Below, one piece after another: positions 1-6,388 of a stretch of DNA of 12,440 nt. The notes under the pieces were generated by a model that saw only the letters and a program-made list of their open reading frames with translations, was not told where the DNA came from and searched no databases. Source of the stretch: Acidobacteriota bacterium (GTDB taxonomy: Bacteria > Acidobacteriota > Vicinamibacteria > Vicinamibacterales > UBA2999); contig CANIAI010000025.1 of NCBI GenBank assembly GCA_947465275.1, forward strand, positions 1-12,440. Reading direction: 5' to 3'. Position numbers and translations under genes: made by a program. Within the stretch, counting starts at the first letter, position 1, and each line of letters starts with the position of its first letter.

Positions 1-468
1 GATGAGGCTCGGGGTGCTCGCGCCAGGGCTCCAGCCCAGACGGAGCACGGTGATCTGCACGTCCTTCCGGCCGAAGGCGAGCGCCTCGGTGCAGCTCCAC
101 ACGTAGAGGTCGAGCTCGCGCCCTTTCACCGCCGGGCCGGTGTCCATAACGGTGTACACCCCGTTGTATTTCTCCTGGTCCGTGGTGACGGTCACGACGC
201 TCCCGACCGGCAGCAGCGACGGGTCGGCGGCCGCGATGCCCGAACGGGCCGCGACGCCAGAGGCGGTCGTGTCTCCCTTGCAGTACGCGGTGGCGCTGAA
301 CTGCACGCGCGAGCCTGGCTGCGGCGCCGTCGGGTCGACCGGCTGCTGCGCCTGCCACGGCCAGACGGCATCGTTCGAGGTGACTTCGTAGAAGTACACG
401 AAGACCCCGACGGCCAGGACGGTGGCCAGCAGCTTCTGCCAGAGCAGGCGAGAGAGGACCAGTCGCAT
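1..468 (-). CDS. 3D-domain protein, membrane-anchored, partial (runs off left edge)
   Basis: 156 residues are visible from the ATG at 468 and the frame is still open at position 1, so the C-terminus is missing. Residues about 9-27 form a single hydrophobic segment after a basic N-terminus, so I infer a signal anchor with the rest outside the cytoplasm. Residues 56-146 match the 3D domain, named for three conserved Asp residues and shared with MltA-type lytic transglycosylases and resuscitation-factor-like proteins. Visible hallmarks are TAYCKGDTTASG (60-71), GIAAADPSLLPVGS (77-90), the VMDTG box (107-111) and GRELDLYVWSC (116-126). The three acidic residues are D82, D109 and D120. The likely role is peptidoglycan cleavage or binding. 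There is no LysM or other wall-binding repeat in the visible part. It begins 39 bp after the thiL stop, probably in the same transcript, with no clear Shine-Dalgarno. Family assignment is solid; substrate and exact activity are inference. Confidence 0.85.
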   Translation of the reverse strand, partial: MRLVLSRLLWQKLLATVLAVGVFVYFYEVTSNDAVWPWQAQQPVDPTAPQPGSRVQFSATAYCKGDTTASGVAARSGIAAADPSLLPVGSVVTVTTDQEKYNGVYTVMDTGPAVKGRELDLYVWSCTEALAFGRKDVQITVLRLGWSPGASTPSLI

Positions 469-507
469 CTGTGTATGGGTCGCGAGCCGTGTCGTGCGGC
501 GTTCGAG

Positions 508-1557
508 TTACCGGAAGTGCTCGAAACCCCCAGGCATCGGACGTGCGTCGCCGTCGACCAGCAGGCGCAGGCCGCGATCCTTCGTGACCTGCCCGATCCT
601 GGTAATCGGCAGGTCACCCAGAAGGCGTTGGACTCCGCGGAGCCGCCCCCGTGCGCGCGGCGACGCCGTGAACAGCAGTTCGTAGTCGTCGCCGCCGTCC
701 AGCGCGAGTTCCAGCCAGCCGCGGGCATCGCTCGCCCCCGACTGGGACTGGAGCGCTGCCCAGGTGCGCACTTCCTCACGTACCGGGAGCAGGCCCGCGT
801 CGATCGTCATGCCGGCGCCGGATGCCTCCGCGAGGCGGCGCAGGCCGTCGCCGAGGCCATCGCTGAGGTCGATGCAGGCCGACGCGGCCTTGTTTCGGGA
901 GAGGAGGTGGCCGGCCCGTGTGCGCGCCTCGGGCCGCCGGTAGCGCACCTCGGCCACGGGCGCCCGTCGGGCACCCGCGTCCTCGCGCGACCGGCGGAGC
1001 GACGCCAGCCCGGTCGCCCCGTCGCCGAGCGTCCCGGTCACGTAGACATCGTCGCCCGCGCGCGCGCCTGAGCGGCGCAGCACCCGGCGCGGGTGGACGG
1101 CACCGACGGCCGTCACGTCGATGACGAGCGTGCCGGGTGACCGCGTCACGTTGCCGCCGGCCACGGCCACGCCCTCGCTCGCCGCCAGCCTGAGTATGCC
1201 GTCGAGGAACCGGTCCACGAACTCGATGGTGGTGGAGGACGGGAGGACCAGCGACAGGAGCGCGCAGCGTGGACGCGCGCCCATGGCCGCGAGGTCGCTG
1301 AGGTTGACCGCGAGCGCCCTGTGGCCGACGTCCTCCGGCGACATCAGGCGAAGGTCGAAGTGCACGCCATCGACGAGGGCGTCGGTCGTCAGTACGTCCG
1401 CCGTTCTCGGCTCGGGTGTCACCACGGCGGCGTCGTCGCCGGGGCCGACCAGCACCCACGGGCGGCTGCCGAGCTTCGCGGTGATGCGTTCGACGAGCGC
1501 ACGCTCCCCGAGATCGAGGACAGTCCGGGTGTCCGGGGCTGCCGGTGGCTGGGGCAT
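508..1557 (-). CDS. thiL: Thiamine-monophosphate kinase
   Basis: This 349-residue cytoplasmic enzyme phosphorylates thiamine monophosphate with ATP to give thiamine diphosphate, the last step of cofactor synthesis. It is full length for the ThiL family (PurM/AIR-synthase-like fold). Family motifs in order are LGERALVERI (16-25), the GPGDDAAVV metal/ATP site (38-46), TTDALVDGVHFD (57-68), NLSDLAAMGARP (85-96), GGNVTRSPG (134-142), IDLSDGLGDGLRR (229-241) and GGDDYELLF (288-296). In many ThiL proteins the 134-142 motif begins GGD; here the third residue is N136, a variant I believe occurs in several phyla. The ATG at 1557 is chosen because the first family motif starts about 15 residues in. Upstream there is only a weak GGA-type ribosome site. 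It follows the 6S RNA gene by roughly 120 bp and precedes the 3D-domain gene. I found no TPP riboswitch in front of it. Confidence 0.97.
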   Translation of the reverse strand: MPQPPAAPDTRTVLDLGERALVERITAKLGSRPWVLVGPGDDAAVVTPEPRTADVLTTDALVDGVHFDLRLMSPEDVGHRALAVNLSDLAAMGARPRCALLSLVLPSSTTIEFVDRFLDGILRLAASEGVAVAGGNVTRSPGTLVIDVTAVGAVHPRRVLRRSGARAGDDVYVTGTLGDGATGLASLRRSREDAGARRAPVAEVRYRRPEARTRAGHLLSRNKAASACIDLSDGLGDGLRRLAEASGAGMTIDAGLLPVREEVRTWAALQSQSGASDARGWLELALDGGDDYELLFTASPRARGRLRGVQRLLGDLPITRIGQVTKDRGLRLLVDGDARPMPGGFEHFR

Positions 1558-1676
1558 CGTGTGGTCTGGATCCGCGCCGTCCGACCGGCCCGCACCATTC
1601 AGTGGTGCCAGGCTGGAGGAAAGGGAAGTGGAGAACGAACCCGGTCCGCCGGGCGGGGGCAGCGGTGGTCGGGTGT
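1558..1676 (-). other. Spacer between 6S RNA and thiL with small hairpins
   Basis: About 120 bp without a gene. On the minus strand it holds CCCGG-CGGA-CCGGG shortly after the 6S 3' end, followed by a short run with several T residues, which might be a weak termination or 3'-end signal. Nearer thiL lies a perfect 6-bp hairpin GCACCA-CTGAA-TGGTGC (1592-1608). I see no consensus promoter and no riboswitch core, so thiL is probably read through from upstream or from a promoter I cannot recognise. Confidence 0.3.
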
Positions 1677-1860
1677 AACGCCCCCGCTTTGCCGTGTGGG
1701 GAGGTCGTATGAACCTGCGGAAGCAGGTGGAGCCGCTGTTATCGGCCGCGCTTCAGGCTTCCTCGGAACAGAGGCATGCACAACACGCGGCCCCGCGACT
1801 CGCTTGGTAAAGCATTGGCTCAGACGAGCCTCCGAAAACCATCACGAGCAAAGCAGGCGC
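1677..1860 (-). ncRNA. ssrS: 6S RNA
   Basis: 6S RNA binds sigma70-RNA polymerase by mimicking an open promoter and represses transcription in stationary phase. About 184 nt can be delimited by the closing stem: GCTTTGC at 1854-1848 near the 5' end pairs perfectly with GCAAAGC at 1692-1686, extended by CGCC at the start against GGCG at 1682-1679. Between them is a long, interrupted rod. TGAGCC opens the region before the central bubble, and GTTGTGCATGCCTCTGTTCC followed by GAGGAAGCCTGAAG closely resembles the apical part of E. coli 6S RNA. An ACCTGC-TTCC-GCAGGT hairpin lies in the 3' half. It starts right after zapA with its own near-consensus promoter, matching the zapA-ssrS linkage known in proteobacteria. 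No protein frame explains this interval. Ends are accurate to a few bases at best. Confidence 0.88.
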
Positions 1861-1866
1861 AGTCGG

Positions 1867-1895
1867 ATCTTAGCGCCTGCCCGGGGGAGGGTCAA
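1867..1895 (-). promoter_or_regulatory. Sigma70-type promoter of 6S RNA
   Basis: The -35 box TTGACC (1895-1890) and -10 box TAAGAT (1872-1867) are separated by exactly 17 bp. The predicted start at about 1860-1861 coincides with the first base of the 6S closing stem. The -35 box lies only about 14 bp past the zapA stop codon. It is among the best promoter matches in the window. Confidence 0.8.
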
Positions 1896-1908
1896 GGCGG
1901 GGAGGGGC

Positions 1909-2193
1909 CTACTCGGACAGGATCTGATCGACCAGCCGTTCGAGGCGGAGGGCCCGTTCGCTGAGCTCGCCGCTGGTGCTGGTCTGTGACTGGCGGGCGC
2001 GGAAGCATTCGTCCGCGATGTTGAGGGCAACGAGCACGGCCAGGCCGAGCAGGTCGCTCGCGGGCGCCGCATCGGCGGCGGCCCGCATCTTCTGGTCGAC
2101 GTACGCGGCGAGCTCGTGGACGTACTGCTCGTCGAGGTTGCTGCGAATGGGGTACTTCTGCCCCGCGATCTCGACGGTGACGACGCTGCTCAT
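1909..2193 (-). CDS. zapA: Cell division protein ZapA-like
   Basis: This 94-residue protein has typical ZapA length. ZapA binds and cross-links FtsZ filaments at the cytoplasmic face of the division ring. The N-terminal part (VTVEIAGQKYPIRS, 5-18) matches the ZapA globular head. VDQKMRAAAD (32-41) and LAVLVALNIADE (51-62) match the family's most conserved segments, and the C-terminal third is a predicted coiled coil (GELSERALRLERLVDQIL, 75-92) used for dimer/tetramer assembly. The start is the ATG at 2193, 27 bp after the stop of the preceding coiled-coil gene; no strong Shine-Dalgarno is visible, so translation may depend on coupling. The 6S RNA gene follows directly. Assignment to the ZapA family is confident; FtsZ partnership is inferred from the family. 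Confidence 0.9.
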   Translation of the reverse strand: MSSVVTVEIAGQKYPIRSNLDEQYVHELAAYVDQKMRAAADAAPASDLLGLAVLVALNIADECFRARQSQTSTSGELSERALRLERLVDQILSE

Positions 2194-2220
2194 CGGATGC
2201 GTCAGCTGTTCGGACGTGGA

Positions 2221-2496
2221 CTAGAGCCCCTCGAGCTGCTGGAGCATCTCGCCGACCCGCGTACGGATCAGGTCGCGCTCGTCGCGCAGCGCGGAGAGCT
2301 CGCCGCTCGCGTCCTCGGCCTCGGCGAGGCGAGCCCGCATCGCGTCGAGTTCCGCGGTCAGGCGCGCGTTGTCTTCGAGGGCCTTCGCCTGTTCAGCGCG
2401 CAGCCGGGTGATCGTGCCCACGAGGAGCGTGACCTTTTCCTCGAGCCGATCGATCGGCTCGAAATCAACCGTACGCGCTACTGCCGTCTTTGCCAT
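2221..2496 (-). CDS. zapB: Small coiled-coil protein, ZapB-like
   Basis: 91 residues from the ATG at 2496. A TTG nine bases upstream is in frame but sits only one base from the AGAGG ribosome site, whereas ATG 2496 has GAGG at a 10-base spacing, so I prefer the ATG. After about 15 residues the protein is one continuous heptad-rich helix (about 18-90) with many Leu, Ala, Glu and Arg, and no other domain. Its size and its position directly before zapA suggest a ZapB-type Z-ring partner. Coiled-coil sequences align non-specifically, however, so the symbol rests partly on context. It begins 87 bp after pheT and is 27 bp from zapA, so the two probably form the end of the translation operon or a small unit from a weak local promoter. 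Confidence 0.7.
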   Translation of the reverse strand: MAKTAVARTVDFEPIDRLEEKVTLLVGTITRLRAEQAKALEDNARLTAELDAMRARLAEAEDASGELSALRDERDLIRTRVGEMLQQLEGL

Positions 2497-2557
2497 GCCG
2501 TTCAAACCTCTGCTGGATCTAGTACCTGCGGGACTCGTTCGTGCCTCGTACGGGCCG

Positions 2558-2586
2558 ATCGTAGCATGGTCGCGCGCCGTCGATCA
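2558..2586 (-). promoter_or_regulatory. Possible weak extended -10 promoter for zapB-zapA
   Basis: The sequence TGC-TACGAT (2566-2558) is an extended -10 element with four of six consensus bases. At 17 bp upstream the hexamer is TGATCG, a poor -35 that overlaps the pheT stop codon. It would start transcription about 50 bases before the zapB-like gene. Read-through from pheT is an equally good explanation. Confidence 0.25.
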
Positions 2587-4671
2587 GCGCTGCACGGCGG
2601 CGTGCCGGTCGCGCAGCGCGCCGAGCACGGCATCCATGGCCGGTTGCACGTCGGCATCGGTCAGCGTGCGCTCGGCACTGCGGAAGGTCAGGTGGAACGA
2701 CAGGCTCACCTTGCCCTCCGGAATGCCCTTGCCCTGATACCGATCGAACTCACGCACGCTCTCGAGCAGCGTTGGAGCCGTCGTGCGGACCGTCTCGCGG
2801 ATGGTGCCGGCGGCGAGGGTGTCGTCGACGAGGATCGACACGTCGCGCACGATCGAGGGGAAGCGCGGCAGCGACTCGACCTGCACGTCGCCGGCGGGCA
2901 CGAGCGCCTCGGCGGTGTCGAGCGCGATCGTCGTGACGTAGACCGCTTCGTTCGCCGGCACACCGTGACGGTCGGCGATGGTGGGCGAGAGCTGGCCGAC
3001 GACGCCGACCTCGCGGTCACCGACAATCAGCGCGGCGGCTCGGCCGGGCACGAGCCAGGGACGCGTGACGGTCTCGACGCGCGGTGAGAGCCCGAGTGCC
3101 TGGCAGATCACCTCCGCGACGCCCTTCATGTCGAAGAAATCGACGTCACGCGCGCCTCCGCCCCAGTGCTCGGCGGTTGCGGCCCCGGTCCAGGCGCAGG
3201 CGATGGTGCGGCGTTCACCCGACGTCCGACCGAACTCCGCGCCGATCTCGAAGAGCCGGATGTCGCGCACCTGGCGACGCCGGTTGTGCGCGACCGCATC
3301 GATCAGGCCCGGCAGGGCCGACGGGCGGAGCACCGCAAAGGTTTCCGACAGCGGGTTGGCGATCGGCACGGGGTCGCCCTCTGCCGCAAACGGCGCCGCC
3401 GCGGCCTCGCTGATGAATCCGAAGGTCACGGCCTCGGAGAACCCGAGCCCCGTCAGGACGTTCCGGAGCTGACGAGCCCGGCGGGCGCGCGGGTCGAAGC
3501 CGGCCGAGGCGATTGACACCGGGGGAAACGCCACCGGGAGGTTGTCGAGTCCGTAGTGGCGCGCAACCTCCTCGATCAGGTCGATCTCACGCACCACGTC
3601 GACCCGTCGCGTCGGCACCGTCACGTCCCAGCCGTCCTCCGCGTCGCGCAGGGCGAAGCCCAGGCTGTCAAGGATGCGGCGGACGTCGCTGTCGTGGAGC
3701 TCCGCGCCAAGCACGCCCGCCACGCGTGAGCGACGCAGACGCAGGGAGGTCGGCTCGACGCGCGTCGGGTAGCAGTCGACCACGGTGCCGCGGGCACGGC
3801 CGGCACCGGTCATTTCGAGCAGCGCGCAGGCACGCTCCATCGCGGTGACCGGCAGCCTCGGGTCGCACCCGCGCTCGAAGCGCATGCTGGCTTCCGTCTT
3901 CAGGCCGAGCTTCTTGCTCGTGCGGCGCACCGAGAGCGGGTGGAAGTAGGCGCTCTCGAGCAGGATGGTCGTGGTGCCCGCGTGCACCTCGGATGCCGCG
4001 CCGCCCATGACGCCGGCCACCGCGACCGGCTGCGTGGCGTCCGCGATGACCAGCATGCCGGCGGTGAGCTCGCGGTCCTGGCCATCGAGTGTCACGAGCC
4101 GCTCGCCCGCGCGGGCCTGTCGCACGACGATGCGTCCGCCCGACAGCCGCGAGAGGTCGAAGGCGTGCATCGGCTGCCCGAGTTCGAGCAGGACGTAGTT
4201 CGTGACGTCGACGATGTTGCTGATCGGGCGGACACCAGCGGCGGCGAGGCGCTCCTGCATCCAGGCAGGGGACGGACCAACCGTCACGTCGGCGAGCGCG
4301 CCGGCGTACCGCGGGCAGAGATCGGGCGACTCGATGGTGATCGAGACGTCGTCCTCACCGCCAGGCTGGAGTGACGCGAGCGAGAGCGACGGCTTCGCCG
4401 TCGGATCGACAGGGGAGGATGTGTCCCGGCCGCGCACGGCGGGGCGGCGCACCTGCAGGCCGTAGGCGGTGGCGATTTCCCGTGCCATGCCGACGACCGA
4501 CATGCAGTCCGGGCGGTTCGCGGTGATCTCGAAGTCGATCACCGCATCGCCATCGCCGGCCGGCTCGATGCCTTCCACGGCAAAGCCGCGGACCGACATC
4601 GTCCGCGCAATGTCCTCGGGGGTGCCGGGGACGTCGACGTACTCACGAAGCCAGGAGACGAGTATCTTCAC
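2584..4671 (-). CDS. pheT: Phenylalanine--tRNA ligase beta subunit (short form)
   Basis: With PheS this subunit forms the alpha2-beta2 enzyme that charges tRNA-Phe; beta carries editing and tRNA-binding parts. It has 695 residues against about 800 in E. coli. The N-terminal segment (1-80, including FEITANRPDCMSVVGMAREI) is joined directly, without the EMAP-II/OB tRNA-binding domain that usually lies after residue 40. Next come the B3/B4 editing domain (about 115-290; RPISNIVDVTNYVLLELG, QPMHAFD, EASMRFERG), B5 (about 300-375), the catalytic-like core (about 390-590; RPSALPGLI, FEIG, VVGQLSP) and the C-terminal ferredoxin-like anticodon-binding domain (about 600-694; LPRFPSIVRDVSILVDD). The start is GTG at 4671, 9 bp after the pheS stop, with AAGG as ribosome site overlapping that stop region; the two are clearly co-translated. 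It is intact, with no frameshift. Confidence 0.97.
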   Translation of the reverse strand: MKILVSWLREYVDVPGTPEDIARTMSVRGFAVEGIEPAGDGDAVIDFEITANRPDCMSVVGMAREIATAYGLQVRRPAVRGRDTSSPVDPTAKPSLSLASLQPGGEDDVSITIESPDLCPRYAGALADVTVGPSPAWMQERLAAAGVRPISNIVDVTNYVLLELGQPMHAFDLSRLSGGRIVVRQARAGERLVTLDGQDRELTAGMLVIADATQPVAVAGVMGGAASEVHAGTTTILLESAYFHPLSVRRTSKKLGLKTEASMRFERGCDPRLPVTAMERACALLEMTGAGRARGTVVDCYPTRVEPTSLRLRRSRVAGVLGAELHDSDVRRILDSLGFALRDAEDGWDVTVPTRRVDVVREIDLIEEVARHYGLDNLPVAFPPVSIASAGFDPRARRARQLRNVLTGLGFSEAVTFGFISEAAAAPFAAEGDPVPIANPLSETFAVLRPSALPGLIDAVAHNRRRQVRDIRLFEIGAEFGRTSGERRTIACAWTGAATAEHWGGGARDVDFFDMKGVAEVICQALGLSPRVETVTRPWLVPGRAAALIVGDREVGVVGQLSPTIADRHGVPANEAVYVTTIALDTAEALVPAGDVQVESLPRFPSIVRDVSILVDDTLAAGTIRETVRTTAPTLLESVREFDRYQGKGIPEGKVSLSFHLTFRSAERTLTDADVQPAMDAVLGALRDRHAAVQR

Positions 4672-4680
4672 CGCGCGCCT

Positions 4681-5814
4681 TCAGATGGGGAACTGGCTCA
4701 GGAATCGGAGGTCGTTCTCGTAGAACAGCCGGATGTCATCGACGCCGTACTTCAGCATCGCGAGACGCTCGATCCCGACGCCGAACGCGAACCCGGTCAC
4801 CTCTTCGGGGTCATAGCCGACCGCCTCGAATACGGCCGGATGCACCATGCCGCTGCCGAGAATCTCGATCCAGCCCGTGTGCTTGCAGGTCGGGCAGCCA
4901 CTGCCCTTGCAGTTGCCGCACGAGATGTCGATCTCGGCGCTCGGCTCGGTGTAGGGGAAGAAGCTGGGACGGAGTCGGATGCGCACGTCCCCGAAGATCT
5001 CCGTCAGCAACGCCTCGAATGTGCCCTTGAGGTGGGCGAGCGTGATGCCGGGGCCGACCACGAGTCCCTCGATCTGCTGGAACATCGGGGTGTGGCTCAG
5101 GTCGAGGTTGTCACGACGGTAGACGCGTCCAGGCACGATGATGCGCACCGGCGGACGGAACGTCTTCATGTAGCGAATCTGCATCGCGGACGTGTGCGTC
5201 CGGAGCAGTGTCGCGGCACGCACCTGCGCCGCGGGAATGCCCGAGGCGAGTCCGTCGGCGCGGCGCGCGGCTGGCGTGTGCGCCCGGTGCGCGCCCCAGG
5301 TGCCGCCGATGATCGGTTCCCCGAGATACAGCGTGTCCTGCATGTCACGCGCGGGGTGATCGGGCGGCATGTTGAGCGCCTCGAAGTTGTGGAAGTCGTC
5401 CTCGACCTCCGGCCCCTCGAGAATCTCGTAACCCATGCGCGCGAAGATGTCTTCGACCTGCTGGCGCACGCGCATCAGCGGGTGCACGCGCCCGACGGGC
5501 ATCGAACGTGCGGGCAGTGTGACGTCGACGGCGCCGGCCGGCGGGCGTGACTGCTCGAGCGCCGCGCGCTTGTCGGCGAGCTGCGTCTCGATTGAGGTCT
5601 TGAGTTCGTTGATCAGGGCGCCGAACTCGCGCCGGCTCTCGGGGGGGAGTCCGCCGAGCGCCTTCATCAGCGCGGTGACCGCACCAGACTTCCGGCTGAG
5701 GAACTCGTCGGTGACCGCCTTGAGCGACTGATCGGTGGAAGCGTCGGCGAGGCGACGGTCGAACTGCGCCCGCAACGCGTCGACAGCGGAGCGATCGAGC
5801 GTGGACTCAGGCAT
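4681..5814 (-). CDS. pheS: Phenylalanine--tRNA ligase alpha subunit
   Basis: Catalytic subunit of the class II PheRS, 377 residues from the ATG at 5814. The open frame continues upstream to 5925 but would overlap rplT, and that extension is Pro/Arg-rich non-family sequence. An N-terminal coiled coil (1-90) contacts tRNA. The catalytic domain begins near HPLMRVRQQVEDIF (111-124). FEALNMPPDHPARDMQDTLYL (144-164), LLRTHTSAMQIRYM (203-216), motif 2 around PGRVYRRDNLDLSH (228-241) with FQQIEGLVV, and motif 3 GFAFGVGIERLAML (341-354) are all present. Two unusual elements are an extra loop of about 35 residues between DTLYL and LLRTHTS, and a C-x2-C-x4-C-x2-C knuckle (C299, C302, C307, C310) before GWIEILGSGMVHP. 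The ribosome-binding region lacks a Shine-Dalgarno and instead holds a strong hairpin. It pairs with pheT 9 bp downstream. Confidence 0.97.
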   Translation of the reverse strand: MPESTLDRSAVDALRAQFDRRLADASTDQSLKAVTDEFLSRKSGAVTALMKALGGLPPESRREFGALINELKTSIETQLADKRAALEQSRPPAGAVDVTLPARSMPVGRVHPLMRVRQQVEDIFARMGYEILEGPEVEDDFHNFEALNMPPDHPARDMQDTLYLGEPIIGGTWGAHRAHTPAARRADGLASGIPAAQVRAATLLRTHTSAMQIRYMKTFRPPVRIIVPGRVYRRDNLDLSHTPMFQQIEGLVVGPGITLAHLKGTFEALLTEIFGDVRIRLRPSFFPYTEPSAEIDISCGNCKGSGCPTCKHTGWIEILGSGMVHPAVFEAVGYDPEEVTGFAFGVGIERLAMLKYGVDDIRLFYENDLRFLSQFPI

Positions 5815-5826
5815 GTGCGCGTGGGA

Positions 5827-5865
5827 GCGGGAGGCTGGCGGGCGCGTGCCGCGCGAGCCTCCCGC
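5827..5865 (-). promoter_or_regulatory. Strong hairpin in the rplT-pheS spacer
   Basis: In the RNA a perfect 10-bp stem GCGGGAGGCT (5865-5856) / AGCCTCCCGC (5836-5827) encloses a 19-base loop that itself contains GCGCG-GCA-CGCGC (5854-5842). It lies 7 bases past the rplT stop and 12 bases before the pheS ATG, in a spacer of only 58 bp. No U-tract follows, so it is not a canonical intrinsic terminator. It could be a processing or pausing signal, an RNA-stability element, or a translational control element for pheS. Confidence 0.6.
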
Positions 5866-5872
5866 GATGGAA

Positions 5873-6241
5873 CTAGGCGTTGGAGGAGGGGAGGGCCGCC
5901 TTGGCCTGCGCGGCAACCGCGGCAAATGCCGCAGCCTGCGTGGCCGCCAGGTCGGCGAGCATCTTCCGATCGAGCGTCACGCCGGCAACCTTCAGCCCGC
6001 GAATCAGCTGCGAATAGGTCATGCCGTTCTCGCGCGCGGCAGCGTTGATCCGGATCACCCACAGGCGGCGGAAATCACGCTTCTTGTTCTTGCGGCCGAC
6101 GTACGCGTACTTCTCCGCGGTGTCGACGGCTTCCTTCGCTGCGCGATACAGCTTGCTCTTGGTCTGGTAGAAGCCCTTCGCACGGGCAAGAAGCTTCTTG
6201 CGCTTGGCGCGACGGACTGTTCCTCGCTTGACTCTCGGCAT
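5873..6241 (-). CDS. rplT: 50S ribosomal protein L20
   Basis: This 122-residue primary 23S rRNA-binding protein is needed early in 50S assembly. The family start MPRVKRG is present, followed by the very basic N-terminal extension (1-60; ARAKGFYQTKSKLYRAAKEA, GRKNKKRDFRRLWVIRIN) that threads into rRNA, and the globular domain (60-115; YSQLIRGLKVAGVTLDRKML). The last 25 residues are an Ala-rich tail. The ribosome site AGAGG lies 5 bases before the ATG. In E. coli and Bacillus, L20 represses its own operon by binding mRNA upstream; here the 132-base spacer in front of it is strikingly structured and is a natural candidate for such a site, but that is inference. Confidence 0.98.
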   Translation of the reverse strand: MPRVKRGTVRRAKRKKLLARAKGFYQTKSKLYRAAKEAVDTAEKYAYVGRKNKKRDFRRLWVIRINAAARENGMTYSQLIRGLKVAGVTLDRKMLADLAATQAAAFAAVAAQAKAALPSSNA

Positions 6242-6373
6242 CGTGTCCTCTCGGCTATTGGGTGCGCCTTGCGGCGACTTGGTGCTGACCCAGCGACCTC
6301 GGGCCGGTCACTCGACCTGCCCCTGTCCGGGATGGTTCCCGGTTGGCCTCACTGCGGCCTTCAACTGCCGTTT
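6242..6373 (-). promoter_or_regulatory. Structured 132-base rpmI-rplT spacer
   Basis: This is unusually long for the rpmI-rplT pair, which is often separated by only a few tens of bases. It can form several small hairpins: GGCC-(7)-GGCC, CCGGGA-ACCA-TCCCGG (6342-6327, a perfect 6-bp stem with tetraloop), GGTC-GAGT-GACC and GCTG-GGT-CAGC. It also receives the 3' half of the hairpin around the rpmI stop codon. No promoter consensus is evident. A role as L20 autoregulatory leader is plausible but unproven. Confidence 0.4.
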
Positions 6374-6388
6374 CTACTTGTACGGCAG
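6365..6388 (-). promoter_or_regulatory. Hairpin enclosing the rpmI stop codon
   Basis: In the RNA CTGCCGT (6388-6382) pairs perfectly with ACGGCAG (6371-6365), leaving a 10-base loop that contains the rpmI TAG (6376-6374). A terminating ribosome would unfold it, so it could couple rpmI translation to folding of the spacer before rplT. There is no U-run, so it is not a standard terminator. Confidence 0.45.

Noticed and set aside
1558..1676. Possible TPP riboswitch before thiL
   Set aside because: The pathway made it worth checking, but the conserved CUGAGA and ACCUGA core elements are not present on the minus strand.
2497..2505. TTG start for the zapB-like gene at 2505
   Set aside because: The purine-rich ribosome site lies only one base from it, too close for initiation; ATG 2496 has usable spacing.
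5827..5865. Hairpin after rplT as an intrinsic terminator
   Set aside because: There is no U-tract after the stem, and pheS-pheT would be left without any visible promoter.
5814..5925. Upstream extension of pheS to 5925
   Set aside because: It would overlap rplT by about 50 bases, encodes Pro/Arg-rich sequence absent from PheS, and reads through the hairpin; ATG 5814 begins right at the family N-terminus.
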